Part shown: one piece after another, positions 42,992 through 54,977 of the stretch | Numbering within the stretch: the stretch's first letter is position 1 | Layout of the letters: each line of letters opens with the position of its first letter | NCBI GenBank assembly: GCA_002633005.1 | Contig: NMRA01000393.1 | Span: 118,706-182,705, forward strand | DNA: 64,000 nt | DNA from: Phoronis australis | Lineage: Eukaryota; Phoronida; Phoronidae | Direction of reading: 5' to 3' | The notes under the pieces: model-generated | Databases searched by the model: none | What the model was told of the DNA's origin: nothing | Seen by the model: the letters and a program-made list of their open reading frames with translations, nothing else | Program-made: the position numbers and the translations under genes

Positions 42992-45900
42992 GTAAAATAT
43001 TTTGCAGCTTTGAACACAATTTATACTTTATATCGTTATTGATACAATTACCTGTGTTGTATTTAAATTCATGCCGTGCAGGAGATGAATGCCTTACACG
43101 TCCTATAACAAGCAGAGTCATTTGTACGGCTGTGTCACCACGTAACTGTGTTATCCAACAGTGGAATACGGAAAATGCTTTTCTATATTACTCCTGTGAA
43201 ATGACTAATGTGCGCCGTAAGAATTTGCGAAATATGCCAATAGGAGTAACTATAGTTATTTCACTACCGCGCCACCTGGAGGCTTCTACAGTCTCCTAAC
43301 GTACTACCGTCATCACTACACTAGTGTTTTTTTGTCACAATATACCAATTCGCTGAACAACAGCTGTTGTAGTGCCCAAGAAGAAGCCTCGTCGCCAATA
43401 GAAAGGAGGTGTTTTTGCTTCGATATTAATTGAAAGCAAAAAGTTTCTCGGAGGAGAAGAGATGCAATCTCGGCGTGGCTGGATTAATTTCTACACCAGC
43501 CAACATTTGTGTTGCCTCCGCTTACCGGACTTAGCAGCAGAACATTCGGTAAAGTTGGTCTAACGATTATCAATAATGATCGATTTTCATTTCTTATATG
43601 GAGTAATTTTGGAGAAAGCTGCTACTTCATTCCATTTTTGCAAAGAACCCCACGAACTATACCTGTATCCCAAACGAAAAACAGTAAACCTGTCAAAAAA
43701 TAGCCCGAGAGCAGCTAGGTGAATTTCAATGTTTTATTAGGGTTCCACTTTTAAAAGAGGTGGGCGGGATTTTCGCATACGGCGGTAGCAACCTGGTTCC
43801 CCAAGCCTCACACGCTGACGTCACGGATAGCTTGTGAAGACCCAGGTACAGCGCACTACAACGTCAGTTTTCATTGGCTGTCAGCTGACAATTTTTAACC
43901 AGGAAGTTGGCGTGCGCATGCTTACATCCAGTAAACCGAGGTCGTAACTCTCTGGTGATCTAGCTGTTTATATTGTGAAATCAACAAACTGACCTGAAAT
44001 TAATGTAATTATCGATTCCTTATCATGGAAATAAACCTGAATTGGCTACACTCTTTTCACTTGACAGTTTTCAATTTTATTGTTTGAACGCTTTTATGTA
44101 TTGAAAACGTCTCTTACAGCAGGGGCGGATATAGGATTTTGAGTTGGGAGCAATGACATAGTATTAGAGACAGGATTTTTCCCGTCAGACATTCGCACCC
44201 CCGAACTGCCATCTGGAATCAGAGAGAAATTTAGGCGGGGCCAACTTCGCCCCCTCCCTAAATCCGTCACTGTAGTGTTGCAGTAGACACTGCTGCACAG
44301 TATTCACTCCCTAGAACTCCACAATTTTTTACCCTCCAGCTAGCCACAATTCTCGAGTTACACCCCTCCACTCGTCGCCATAATTTCTTCCCATTTCCCT
44401 CTTTGAGCTGGGCCCCCGCGCAACTTAAGGTTATAAGCCATTCCGATCACCTTGGGTATATTCGGAGCTCCAAATTTCTCCTCAGAGGTGCGTGACTTTC
44501 AAACTTGGTGGTAAATGATTGGCCATAATGACTAACGTTCGGGCATGCACTGAAAACATTTACCTCCAAGGGCATGCGAAACACCTTGGGTGTTTTCGTA
44601 ACCTCACATTTTACCTAATAGGTGAACGCTATCCAAGAGCGGATCCAGGATTTTGAGTTGGGAGGCAGGGCACAGGAATAACCAGAAATTAGCCACATGC
44701 GCGCTCCCAGCCTAAAATGTAGGGATGCAGGGGTATCGAATTTTTGGGTTTGTGGACCTTATTACTATTACGGTAAACGTGGTTTGTTCAATTCGCTGCC
44801 AAATGGTATCTGGGTGAATTTTAAAGGGGGCCATGGTCCCTTGCCCCCCCCCTTTCATTGAATCCGCCACTGCTATCTGAGCGTGTGAGGACTTCAGTTA
44901 GCCTAATATTCTCACGACTTAACATTTTGGATAACGTTCATCTCCGAGAGGATATTTGAGGCAAAGAAAATCCCCTATGTGTTTCGAAAAAAAATTTGTA
45001 TATAGGAAAATAGTCGATGTGCTCTAGTCTCTAGATGTTCCTAGGGTAAATTTCTAGCTACGAAAATACCCGAGTGGTGTCCCAAATGTGCCCTAAGATT
45101 TAGGTTAAACTTTGTGTATAATACGGTACAAGAAGAATCTCCGCCTATTTAGACGGTGGCTCAAAAACATTGGTAGGGACTCAAACTAACAAAGGTGTGT
45201 GGTGGAATTCAATGAAAATGTAGCCTAATGTTCCAAATGCACAATATTTTTATAAGGGTTAATGCTAACAACTTAATCCTTTCGTAGTAATTCTTGGACA
45301 GCTGTCTTTTTCATCCATTAAACTTGACGAAGTCTGCTCAGGGATTCCTGTTGACAAAAATGAGTCACGGTCTGGATACCAAAATTTTAAGAAAACAGTT
45401 ATCGTATTAAATCCCTTCTGCAGTAGAAAAAAGGTACCATTTGCAGTGTTTTTAACTCCCAGGTGAAACCTGTTGTATTTGTCTCGTTTTTCCCCGTGAG
45501 TGGGTGGGCGCATGTGGGAGGTAAGTGGAGGCCTCGATCCCGATTCAAACATTCTTAACCCGAGCAAAACGCGGGAAATCCCTCATTTATTTTACAAAGA
45601 ATTTATTTTACAAAGACCTGGCGGACCAGGTCTAAAGCTGAGGGCGCTTGCGCTCCTTTCCAGCTATNCTGTTTTTTTTTTGCAATTAAGGCAGTTGATT
45701 CAGCAAGTTTGAAGGCAAAAAAAAACAGAAACAAAAAACAACGCGACCAAATGAAATCAAAGACCTACCAACGTTACAAATGTTCCCGGCAGAGTGTAAT
45801 TCTCTGGTCTGCTCCTCGGCGAATTGGAGATTCAACGTTTTAGCGGAAAGTACGAGGAACCGACAAAACTGTAATTTCTCCGGTAAATACTGTTTGAAAA

Positions 45901-48900
45901 AAACCTGTTAACTAAAAAGTATTTGAACGTTGTATTGTAAACGAGTATACAATAATAAAAATATGAAAGTATGTACATTTATGTTAGCGTACATTGTACT
46001 CTCTTCCTAAGTTTATTAGAACTGGGCCATTGATAGCCGCTCGTGGAACAATTTCCGTGACGATATCGCGCTCACAATACGCTATTCAAGACCACCGGCA
46101 TTCTCACACCACTTTCTATTATTAATCAGCAGACTTCAGCCAGAGCAGACCTAAAAGTCACCCAGCGACGTAATAAAATTATGAAATATACAAAAAGCGC
46201 ACAGATATCTCTATTGCCACAGGTCGTGGGTCGAGGGGGTTGCGGTTCGAGAGGTGCGGGGGTCGTGGGGGTTTCAGAACAATCCATTTAGTCCCGTGTA
46301 TTTTAAACGGGAGGTAGGCGAAATCCGCTCACCGATTAAAAGTTTTCACCTCGTCAAAAATACACTCTACACTTAAAACTATCACTTAAAAAGGCACTTA
46401 CTTTCTTCAGTGGTTCTTTCTGCTTCTACGTATGAGTCGATGAAGCATAGCTATGAGAATTAAGGTGACTTTGGCAAAGAATTCCAACTCTACATTTTTG
46501 GTCACCGTTAAATTTTCACCGTGCGCGCGATAACAACAAAATATTTCAACTGAGTCACGTGAAGTAGGTAAAGTCTAGCGCGAGACTGTGCGAAGCGCGA
46601 GACTGTGCGAAGTGCGCGACGTAGCGGGAGACACTTGCAAAATAGCATATGGGAAGATATCAGGTGAGATTTGTTAGATTTGTGTCCCTTGGAGTTTTAG
46701 TTCGTCAAAATAACACCCGGTGAGAGAAACTCGAGCGAACCGCGATCGAGTTTTCATGGATATGTTCAAGTTCTGTTGACTAAATTGTATCCAGAGTCAT
46801 GTTATGTGTTAATTATAACTCTATGAGCATATATGCAGGTTTCATTCGGTTTTATTTGCTTTATTTTGAAATGAGTAACTTTTTATGAGAATGTACTATC
46901 GGGCAAATCACAATCAATGTCCATATTCGGTGGCCACTTTTGGTGAAAAAAGAAGGTTGTCATATAACTGTAAAAGCTAGGTTATTTCAAACTACCATCA
47001 TTCCAGGTTTGTAATCTAAAATATTTTTGCACAAGAACCCCCGAATAAAATTTTATGGCCTAATGTATCGCAGTTGTATAAAAGGGTACGTACACTACAA
47101 TTTGTGGTCACAGCCCACTTCTATCATGCAAAAATTTATAAGGTAGCTGTTAATTTAGTAAGTTCTTGATCAAATTGAAGAAGTATCATATACTAAAGTA
47201 AGAAAAATTATTATCGTGCTGATCAAGTTGTTCTAGATGATGATACATTGCATGTCTTAACACAGTATTATGAGAACTTCTTCTCTTGCAATATGATTTT
47301 TACAAAAAGAAAATGACAGGTAACTACTTTTTTCAAAAACTTTATTGGTGCTATTTGCCTAGTTTTCATCACATTCACCAGTTGGGCAAAATAGTTAAAG
47401 TATTATGAGAACTTCTTCTCTTGCAATATGATTTTTACAAAAAGAAAATGACAGGTAACTACTTTTTTCAAAAACTTTATTGGTGCTATTTGCCTAGTTT
47501 TCATCACATTCACCAGTTGGGCAAAATAGTTAAAGCAATGTTAGGCCCAGTGTTCAACTTGTAAACAGTAAAAATGGTACTGGTTGAGGGGTACGTACAC
47601 TACGCACAGTCAAGAATCAACGTCAAATTTTGACTTAGTTACAAATGTATGCGATGATCTTGAGTCTCGTGCTGCCTCTACTAGTTGTTTTGTTGCAAGT
47701 TGTCTTGAGAGATAGAGAACCTGCTTCTGCAACATCAGTTGTCACATGACATGTCTTCTAGGATGTTACTAGCCAAGACCTGTCCATTGTTTTTTTTTGT
47801 TTTATCAGACTGGATGCATTTTGGAAATATCAGTATTGTTCATGAGATCAACAGTATGTAAAAATATTTTACTTGTGGGCAATACTTTATAGCAGAGAGG
47901 TTGGAGGTACGTACACTACATAACGCTACCTACATTACATTCCAATGACTTGTCACGTTTATAAAAATACTTAGAATCTACTGAGAGATAGTTAACTTAC
48001 CAAATCTATTCTAAGAGAACAAACAAAAAGTACAGCATAAACGTCTGTCTGTCATTCTTTGAAAACAGGCACATGTTAAAATATAAGGGTGACGTACACT
48101 ACACAAATGCTAATATTACACTAAAAATAAATGCATTTGTAATTAACACCCTTTTAACCTAACATTTTTAAGGAAGGAAACTGTCTATGACCAATGTTGC
48201 TCACTTACCAAGTGATGTTTTAATTTCATGGCATTTGTAAACATGGGGGTACAGAGGCTGATCTACAGGGGGGTTCAGGGGGTTTAAACCCCCCTCGGGA
48301 CAGGATCAAAAATAAAAACTGGAAAAAAATCGCCTGAAAAACGAAATTAGCTACTAAAAATCCCAAAAAATCTTACTCGGCAGGAGGAAAACCCTCTCGC
48401 GACCTTCCTTCTCCTCGGCGCTACGCGCCTCGGATTCTTTCGAATCCTAAACCCCCCCCCTTACTAAAATCGTAGATCTGCCACTGCGGGTACGTACACA
48501 AAAAAAGGGGTAGCTACACTACATCACTGTTTCTGCATCACATGGTAACATAATGTTGTATGGCCGTTTATTTTTATTTTGTGATAATAAGCACCATGTT
48601 GTTATTTAAAAGGCAATAATTTCATTTGCAATGACCCTTTGTTATTGAATTCAACTACATTTTGTTAGCCTATTTGGCCCATTTTCACCATAGCAGAACC
48701 CAGTCAATATCCAAACTTTTGGTTTGTTTAGATATTGAATAATTTGCTGTGTTGCCTAGGCTAACATATTCTACAGTTCTTTTTATTACAGAGTGTAAAC
48801 TTTAGTTTTTACAGTAGCTGAGGTTTAGAAACGCATAATTCACAAATTTCGTAACCAGTGCCTGTTTTATGATGAACCCAACCATTTATCAATGATTAAG

Positions 48901-51232
48901 CACAACTTCATCTAAGGGATTCTGAAAGTGACTCAAGTTATTCCCAATCATATCAAAGCAATTGCTTACTTGATAAAATGAATTTCTTTTCTACTGTTGA
49001 CCGTTGGAAATTGTAATTTTTAAAATGGCCACTCGTAACGCTAAAAATGCATGGAATTCATAGATAAAAACATGCATAAATTTCTCAAACATTGTCCGAT
49101 TTTGATGATTCATGTTTTAATTTGCACAACTAAATAACTTTTTGCATATGAGATTCAGTTGGCATTTGGTAAGTGACCAAAAAATTTATTTTAGACCGTA
49201 ACACATTCAACTCTCGAATAAGAACCTTGGTTGTGATTTAGCCGTATCGCTCCTGTATGCCTGTGGCATTTAGTGCGATGTAATATACCAAGCATACTAC
49301 TAGCTATCTCTTCCACAAAATATTTCGAAAACATAACACTGTATTCTTTGACTCGTTAGCTTTGAAATGCAGGTGTTTGATGAAAACAGAGATTTAAACA
49401 GCTGTAAATCTGTTGACATTTCTTCACTGGAAGTCGCCATGTTAGTGAACTAGTTTGACCTGACCAATAGAATGGCTTGTTTCTTGAAATCGGAACAACC
49501 AATGATATTCCAAGAATGCAGATGGAAAAGAGCGCTGTAACAAACCCCAACCAATCTAGAGGGTCTGTGCAGGAGACTAACTGAGGCAGTTGAGTGAGTA
49601 CCCACAATGCACTGGCATGAGACACCTGTCACTCACTACGGCGGCCACGTTAGGTACTGGTGCATCACCAAAAATAAAAATAAAAATAAAAGTTAAGTAA
49701 AGTTTCAAAATATTTAGAGTTGTTTTGAATGAGAATTATTTGAGATTAGGCTTGAACTGAACAAATATGCGTTAAAATGCGTATTATGAAGCAGAAATGG
49801 TGGCTTCAAAACTCTGTTTATGTTTCATAAGCTCACAAAATAAGCGAATGTTTGGAGGTTTAATATTTGGACACATATAGTTTTGTTCCAAAGCATGTGA
49901 AATAACGTATAAAACGTAAACAGTCGGAAGATATTAAAGATTGAAGTCAATAGTAGTCTTAAAATGTCCATTATTGAATGACACATGTTCGCCCTCGGTT
50001 AAATCACCGGGCTAAGTATCCCAAATCTAGATTTGATAACCAGTAATCATCATGCACATATATCTCTAATCACGAGTCAAGGTCACACAAATGTCGCCAT
50101 GGTACGTTCATTTCAGAATTGAAGACATGACCATATTCATTGTGCCTTGCACATCCCAAAGCTGTCGTTGGTAGTGTTCATAAGAATCTCAACAAAATTA
50201 TTGTAGTTTCCCGGAGGAATTCTTTTACCGACAGAAATTAACTCATTTCTATTTTAGAGTGTGTACAAACTTCAAGCTTTGGTCCTCACCCAACGGAGAT
50301 ACTGGATTCCACAAGAATATTTGACGACTCTGAATACGGCGACCGCAAAATCACTGGAATACGGATCAGAGCAGGATCGTGGATAAACAGGTGAGTAGCG
50401 ACCTCTATGGGAAGTAGAGCGGGTGGCGGCGACAGAATACATGAGCAACACTGCGGACGTGTTCGACGAGTTTTAACATCCCGTGCGATAGAAGCACAGT
50501 TACTTAGATCTGATTGTTCGTTATTGTCATAGTTGAATTACGCATACGATATATGTAAGAACGTTTGCTGCCAATTCCTTAGTTACAACTCTGCCTGGAA
50601 TTGCTTCTATGTTTTGAAATTCCACCAGGTGGCGTCGCACATCCAACAATCCCATCAATGCTATATCTGGGCTAAAGGTCAATCTAAAACAATAGAGAAC
50701 TACACTATTTGGTTCTCGAGGCAATGTCTACCCCNNNCCCCCCCCCCCCCCCCTCCATTACTTTTTCTGTTGTTTGTTGTTTGCCCACTCGAGACGATAG
50801 CACCGATACCACGAATCTCAGAATGTCCAACGAGACGATACTAAACCAAAATAACCATTCTCAAGCATGTACCTTCTCATGGGAATGCCTCGAGTAAATG
50901 AAGTAAATTTTATGTTTTCCAGAATAGGTTTGCGTTACGGTCAATACTGGATAGGCCACGGTCGGACGGATGGAGGTACTGTGCATGAAGTGATATTTCG
51001 ATCTCAAGAAAGCATTGTTTCAGTTCGAATTAACACGGATACAACTCGCGTGCATCTGTTGCAGTTCACAACGAACTATCAAACGTATGGCCCTTACGGT
51101 AACGGCGGGAATATACTAAGAAGGGCCAAGATATTCATTAACATTACAGCTCCCCATACATCAAGACTTCGATACATAGGAGGGCGCATAAATGATCGTG
51201 AAGTACAGTCCATCAAGTTTCATTTTTGTTGA
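42649..51232 (+). CDS. Secreted PAN/apple plus jacalin-type lectin protein, gene span
   Basis: Gene-level entry for exons 42649-42991, 43082-43216, 50258-50390 and 50923-51232, 921 nt in all, in frame throughout (306 residues plus stop). Domain order: signal peptide (1 to about 20), PAN/apple-like module (about 40-112), a Cys-rich segment (about 116-159), and a jacalin-like beta-prism (about 160-306). PAN and jacalin folds bind proteins and sugars, so an extracellular lectin, perhaps in microbe recognition or mucus, is inferred; no ligand can be read from sequence. It lies about 3 kb downstream of the receptor gene on the same strand. Further phase-1 exons in the 7-kb third intron cannot be excluded. 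Confidence 0.82.
43082..43216 (+). CDS. PAN-jacalin gene exon 2: Cys-rich module
   Basis: A 135-nt phase 1-1 exon between CCGTGCAG and GTAAGA. It encodes about 45 residues with four cysteines (DECLTRPITSRVICTAVSP, RNCVIQQW, YYSCEMTNVR). No named domain is recognised; it could be the end of the PAN module or a short linker. The phase fits both neighbours. Confidence 0.7.
43790..44115. repeat. Ancient dispersed repeat (partner at 11970-12300)
   Basis: Counterpart of 11970-12300, inside intron 2 of the PAN-jacalin gene. It is followed by C-rich sequence (ACTCGTCGCCAT) also echoed near 16025. Confidence 0.6.
44121..44876. mobile_element. Two GGCGGAT...AATCCGCC short elements
   Basis: Elements at 44121-44274 and 44634-44876 each start GGGGCGGAT or AGAGCGGATCC with AGGATTTTGAGTTGGGAG. 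Each ends with a C-rich run and AAATCCGTCACTG or GAATCCGCCACTG. They lie in intron 2 of the PAN-jacalin gene. Confidence 0.65.
47264..47535 (+). repeat. 135-bp tandem duplication
   Basis: Two adjacent copies of a 135-bp unit beginning AGTATTATGAGAACTTCTTC and ending GGGCAAAATAGTTAA. They appear identical, so the duplication is very recent or an assembly error. Confidence 0.9.
48253..48487. mobile_element. Short inverted-repeat element with 6-bp target duplication
   Basis: The ends GAGGCTGATCTAC and GTAGATCTGCCACTGC are inverted, and GGGTAC flanks both sides (48247-48252 and 48488-48493). The target is the GGGTACGTACAC motif of this stretch, so the insertion came after that motif series. G and C runs sit just inside each end. 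Confidence 0.75.
49671..49692 (+). repeat. (AAAAAT)n microsatellite
   Basis: Nearly four units of AAAAAT in intron 2 of the PAN-jacalin gene. Confidence 0.9.
50258..50390 (+). CDS. PAN-jacalin gene exon 3: jacalin domain, first half
   Basis: The exon follows CTATTTTAG in phase 1 and ends in phase 2 at GTGAGT. It encodes SSFGPHPTEILDSTRIFDD, then KITGIRIRAGSWINR. The last part matches the strand in jacalin-type lectins where IxIRxG precedes the Ile-Asp/Asn position. Confidence 0.85.
50923..51232 (+). CDS. PAN-jacalin gene exon 4: jacalin domain, second half, and stop
   Basis: The exon follows TGTTTTCCAG in phase 2 and runs to TGA at 51230. It holds the hallmarks of a jacalin-related lectin: GLRYGQYWIGHGRTDGG, the LLQFTTNYQTYGPYG strand (compare L-x-F-x-T-N-x-x-x-YGPYG), and a C-terminal LRYIGGRINDREVQSIKFHF that mirrors the G-x-x-G-R-x-x-x-x-x-D-x-I-G-x-H end strand. 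The sugar-binding Asp of plant jacalins (GxxxD) is not obvious in GGRINDREVQS. Confidence 0.9.
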
Positions 51233-51287
51233 AATGTTTTTCTCTTTCAACTGAAATTAATTACCACGTGATCAGTGAAATCTTCGA

Positions 51288-51293
51288 AATAAA
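51288..51293 (+). promoter_or_regulatory. Poly(A) signal of the PAN-jacalin gene
   Basis: AATAAA lies 56 nt after the TGA stop, followed by the T/G-rich stretch ATGCTCTGT. The placement is good for the 3' end of this mRNA. Confidence 0.65.
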
Positions 51294-51680
51294 ATAATGC
51301 TCTGTAATCCTCGTCCAGCATTTAAGAAGTTTTCAAGTCTCTTTGTACAGCGTAGACTAATGGTTCATGTTGCAATTATTTTGAAAGTTTCCACCCCTCC
51401 TTGACCATCGAGCATTGCGCAATGGTGCCTCCTACTCCTCTGAGCTCGGTTTTACTAATGAATGAAAGCAAGGGAGTGAATGAGAATCTGCCGCGAGTCT
51501 GGGGCTGTGCTCAACATTTTTATAACATACATGTAAGAAAAATTTAAACAATTAAATTCAAAGCTGCTCTCAACCTAGCTACCGTCATGAAAAAGAATTT
51601 TTGATTTAGACCACCTGCCGTAAGGACATTGGTCTTAAATTATTTCTTAGTAAAAACAAGAGCGACTTCAGCGAACAAAC

Positions 51681-51823
51681 TGCACAAGTTCATTGGTCAC
51701 GGCGTGTTCAAGTTAACTAGTCGCGGCGTGCACAAGTGAACTGGTCACGGCGTGCACAAGTTAACTAGTCATGGCGTGCACAAGTTAATTGGTCACGTGC
51801 TGCAACTTAACTGGTCACGTGCC
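51681..51823 (+). repeat. 24-bp degenerate minisatellite
   Basis: Five to six copies of a unit like GGTCACGGCGTGCACAAGTT with AACT, with substitutions (CGGCGTG, TGGCGTG, CGTGCTG). It lies 450 bp downstream of the PAN-jacalin stop. Confidence 0.85.
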
Positions 51824-52989
51824 CGTTTATATGCCGAGCACGTTCTCGAGAAATAACGAACCGTTAGTTCTTTACAAGACCAAAAATCACTTTTCATCCG
51901 AGAAAGAAACCAGTCGAGACTGGTACAGCGCGGTAAGTGGTCTAACTCAAAATGTTGTTTCTCCTATGGAGCGCGTTTTGTTTTGTATGATATGCTTTCG
52001 CTTTGTGAGCTCGTGCTGTTCACGTTTATACTGGAAAATGCGAACTGGTGTGAGGTGATGTGAGCCGATGAGCGAGTGTTCGGTTACGGGGTTACGAATT
52101 CATTCTTGACACGAATGTGCCACCCTTTTTAGAGACGGAAGTATTTCAATGGATGCAAATGTAAAACAAGGAAAAAAACGGCCATGAATGTCGTCATCGG
52201 GTTCCCTTCCAAGAGGTGTCCCAGAATATGAAAAGATGCTTGATTTCGAAGACAGGAAATGAGCGGCCATCATTGCTACCAGAGACTCTCCGTCACGAAT
52301 TCTAAGAGCACAAAATGATACATAATTTCAAACAGGAAATAAAGAGCGACAGTTGATTCCATCATCCCTTGCCAGGGAGGTGCCCCTGGAGAAACGGGAA
52401 TTGGGGTTACCTAAAATTTGTGATTGAATCTGAATGAATTTGGTCTGGAAAATCTGTGCTTGACAATTTGTCTTGGACTTTTAAGAAGTATGTTAAAGGA
52501 TTGATAATTTCAATGATCAAAATGACTATAGAGGCCGCTGTTTTCTTTGGGGAAAACAAGGCTGTTCAAACTTTTCTTTGGATGGAAAATATAGGTAAAC
52601 GTTTTCTGTCTGAAAGCTGACTTTAGAAAGAGGAACTCAACGATAGACCATGTGATTACGCTTCAAGCGTTAATGTTACAACTATTTGAACAGGCAAGGG
52701 CGGTAGATGTTAAGTTACTAACTTCTCAATAGCATTCGGTCGTGTTCATGACAATTTACTTCTTCATAGATTGAAACAAAGTGATGAACGAGGTTATTTT
52801 TTCTGTGTACATTATTCTACGTAAATTGCGCACTTGCGTGAAAATTCGAGATGGACTCATCAAGTTTATCTGCTGTGTTGTTTGCATTCGTCAACTATTT
52901 GTCTTTTGGGTTAAAATGACTTCTTGTAACAACAGGCATCGAAAAGCAATATCATATATTGTAACCAACAACAGTTTAACTCCAAGCTG

Positions 52990-53220
52990 TGTGTAGAAGA
53001 CATGGTTTTGTCTTCCTCTGTCGCCATCAATCTACAACGTATGCTAAATTGTTTGACGGAATTCTGCGAATCTTGGGGTACGCAAAGTAAACTGAAAGAA
53101 AACCAAGGTGGTTGTGTTCAGAAATACCGGCTCCTCCTTAGACGGTATGAGAAACCGTTCTTCAGTGGAACGTCCTGTAGAAGTTGCGTCTCATTATAAG
53201 CTGTACCTTGGGATCTTTAT
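52990..53220 (+). pseudogene. Non-LTR retrotransposon reverse transcriptase fragment
   Basis: It encodes EDMVLSSSVAINLQRMLNCL, then TEFCESWG and LRRYEKPFFSGT. This is the RT segment starting at the YADDMVLL active-site motif, with ADD decayed to VED. The continuation VASHYK..YLGIF appears in another frame, showing a frameshift. It is probably the same LINE family as the fragment at 41521. Confidence 0.6.
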
Positions 53221-54172
53221 AATCCAAATTTCTTGTTCACAAAAACGTCACTTCTTTGTAGATTTCTAGTTCAAAAATGAAATTACCTAAACCTTGATGC
53301 TCATAGCGATTGTGTTAACTGTAGTTGGTTGTGTTGTCCTCTCGTGGACGCACAGTGACAATGGAGCTACGGTCATGATCAAGACGGGTCTGGATGCTAT
53401 GTTTTTGAGAAATGTAGGAGACCATATAAAAGATTTGATTGCAAGTCAGACAAATTGATTTTATTCAAAGAACTTTGTGGTTAGTTTGATCATAAGAAAC
53501 GTATGTTAGAGGCATACAATAATTGCCCAGTTCAGGATAGACTGTCAAAGCTGTCACCCCACTACCCTCGTAAAGTTGGTGTCCGTTGCACCGCTCCACG
53601 TTGAACGCTTGGCGACATCTGAAAAAAGATAAAACAGAAGCTGATATGTGTTTCTTACCAGACTGATTTTCAAAAAAATTTTACTCAACAACAGACTTAG
53701 TCCTTTTAATTGCTTCTAAATTTGTTACCGTACATCTCCCTAAACAAGCCCAGTCGAAAATACTCCCAGGATGGTACATATTTGGTGAAATGGTGTACAT
53801 TTGAATCCTGAAACTTTCCGTTGTATCACAAGAAATCGTAACACCAAAACTGTAATCGCCACCTCGTACTTGAGGCGACAACTATAAATATACAATCACA
53901 TTTCAAATTGGTCATACACGTTTATTCTAAACTCCACAATTTAAACAACTGAGTGTATGTTTGGATTTGACTTTTGGTCTCCAAATTGTTATCGGATAAA
54001 TGTAATGTGATTTATATGTTTGCAACCAGTAAAACCTTACAAACAGTGTAATCGAAACATGTGTATTTTTATTGATCAAAATAATATCAAATTACTATTG
54101 ATTGTTTTTAAACTCTCCTTGCCCGCATACGTTTGTGCATAACCATGAGATCACAATAGCTTAAATACCATC

Positions 54173-54977
54173 ATTTATACCACAATATTAGCCTCGAATG
54201 GCAGATACAACCGTGTAATAACCCATAAAGTTATCTCACCGACTTTACCACTACACCACTCAGAGGCTGACGTCATCGAACGTGAAAATAGAATACTTAG
54301 ATGAGCACACGCAACAATCGCATGTTCAGCAAAGGGCATTGCACCGACATTTATACGCTATGAAAAATAAGACGCATAATTTCCATAAAAACGATATTTT
54401 AATTCAGTAAAATTTTTCTCTCGTGTTCTCTCCCTTGTAAATCACCGATCTCCAATTTGAATGCAGGTGTCGTGTGATCGGGATCCTTTGACTTGAGCAT
54501 TGTAGTCAGTTCCTAGTGGTAACCTATTTTAGCAGACGATATATTCCCGGTCGAAGCTTAGCGTGGTAAAATGTGTAGTAAGCTATAATAGTTGCTAAAC
54601 CGTAATTTATAGATTCACTTTATTACTATTTTGTTTTATTTTTCAATTGGTTTTGAGTAAAAGCATTATTTTACAAAAATATCTCGGCTTTTCTTAAAAG
54701 GTCACGACCTCCGACCCCGGGTCTCTGACATAGAAAGTAGTTACAAACCCGATTCGAGTCGAGAAAGGTAGATCGATTCATTGCAATGTTTCTCGTTCAG
54801 TGTGTGGTATAAATAGATTATTACATATTCTCAGTCGTTATCCTCCTTATCTAGATCCCTCGTGAATTTTGTAGAATTATCACCCTTGGGGCTAACCCCC
54901 CCCCCCCNGATAATTCCCCAAAATCCACTCGGGCTCTAGATAACGGGGGATGACGATTTCGCCATGTAATAAACTAT
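54173..54977. mobile_element. Composite dispersed repeat, about 800 bp (copy 2)
   Basis: The counterpart of 35085-35890, lacking the tRNA-like part. Its right end (54815-54977) is a roughly 165-bp hairpin broken by a C run and one N (54908). A lone hairpin half occurs at 41929-42024. Confidence 0.8.

Larger units (their letters stand above)
47084..48522 (+). repeat. Dispersed GGGTACGTACACTAC motif series
   Basis: A 15-bp motif recurs in one AT-rich stretch: 47084 and 47589 (exact), 47905 (AGGTACGTACACTAC), 48087 (GGGTGACGTACACTAC), 48488 (GGGTACGTACAC, cut by a transposon) and 48508 (GGGTAGCTACACTAC). The core GTACGTAC is palindromic. The sequence between copies is not itself repeated. Confidence 0.8.
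43217..50257. other. Large intron of the PAN-jacalin gene
   Basis: 7 kb of repeats: the ancient repeat at 43790, short elements at 44.1-44.9 kb, the 135-bp duplication, the GTACGTAC motif series and the element at 48253. No additional exon with suitable phase was recognised. Confidence 0.6.
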
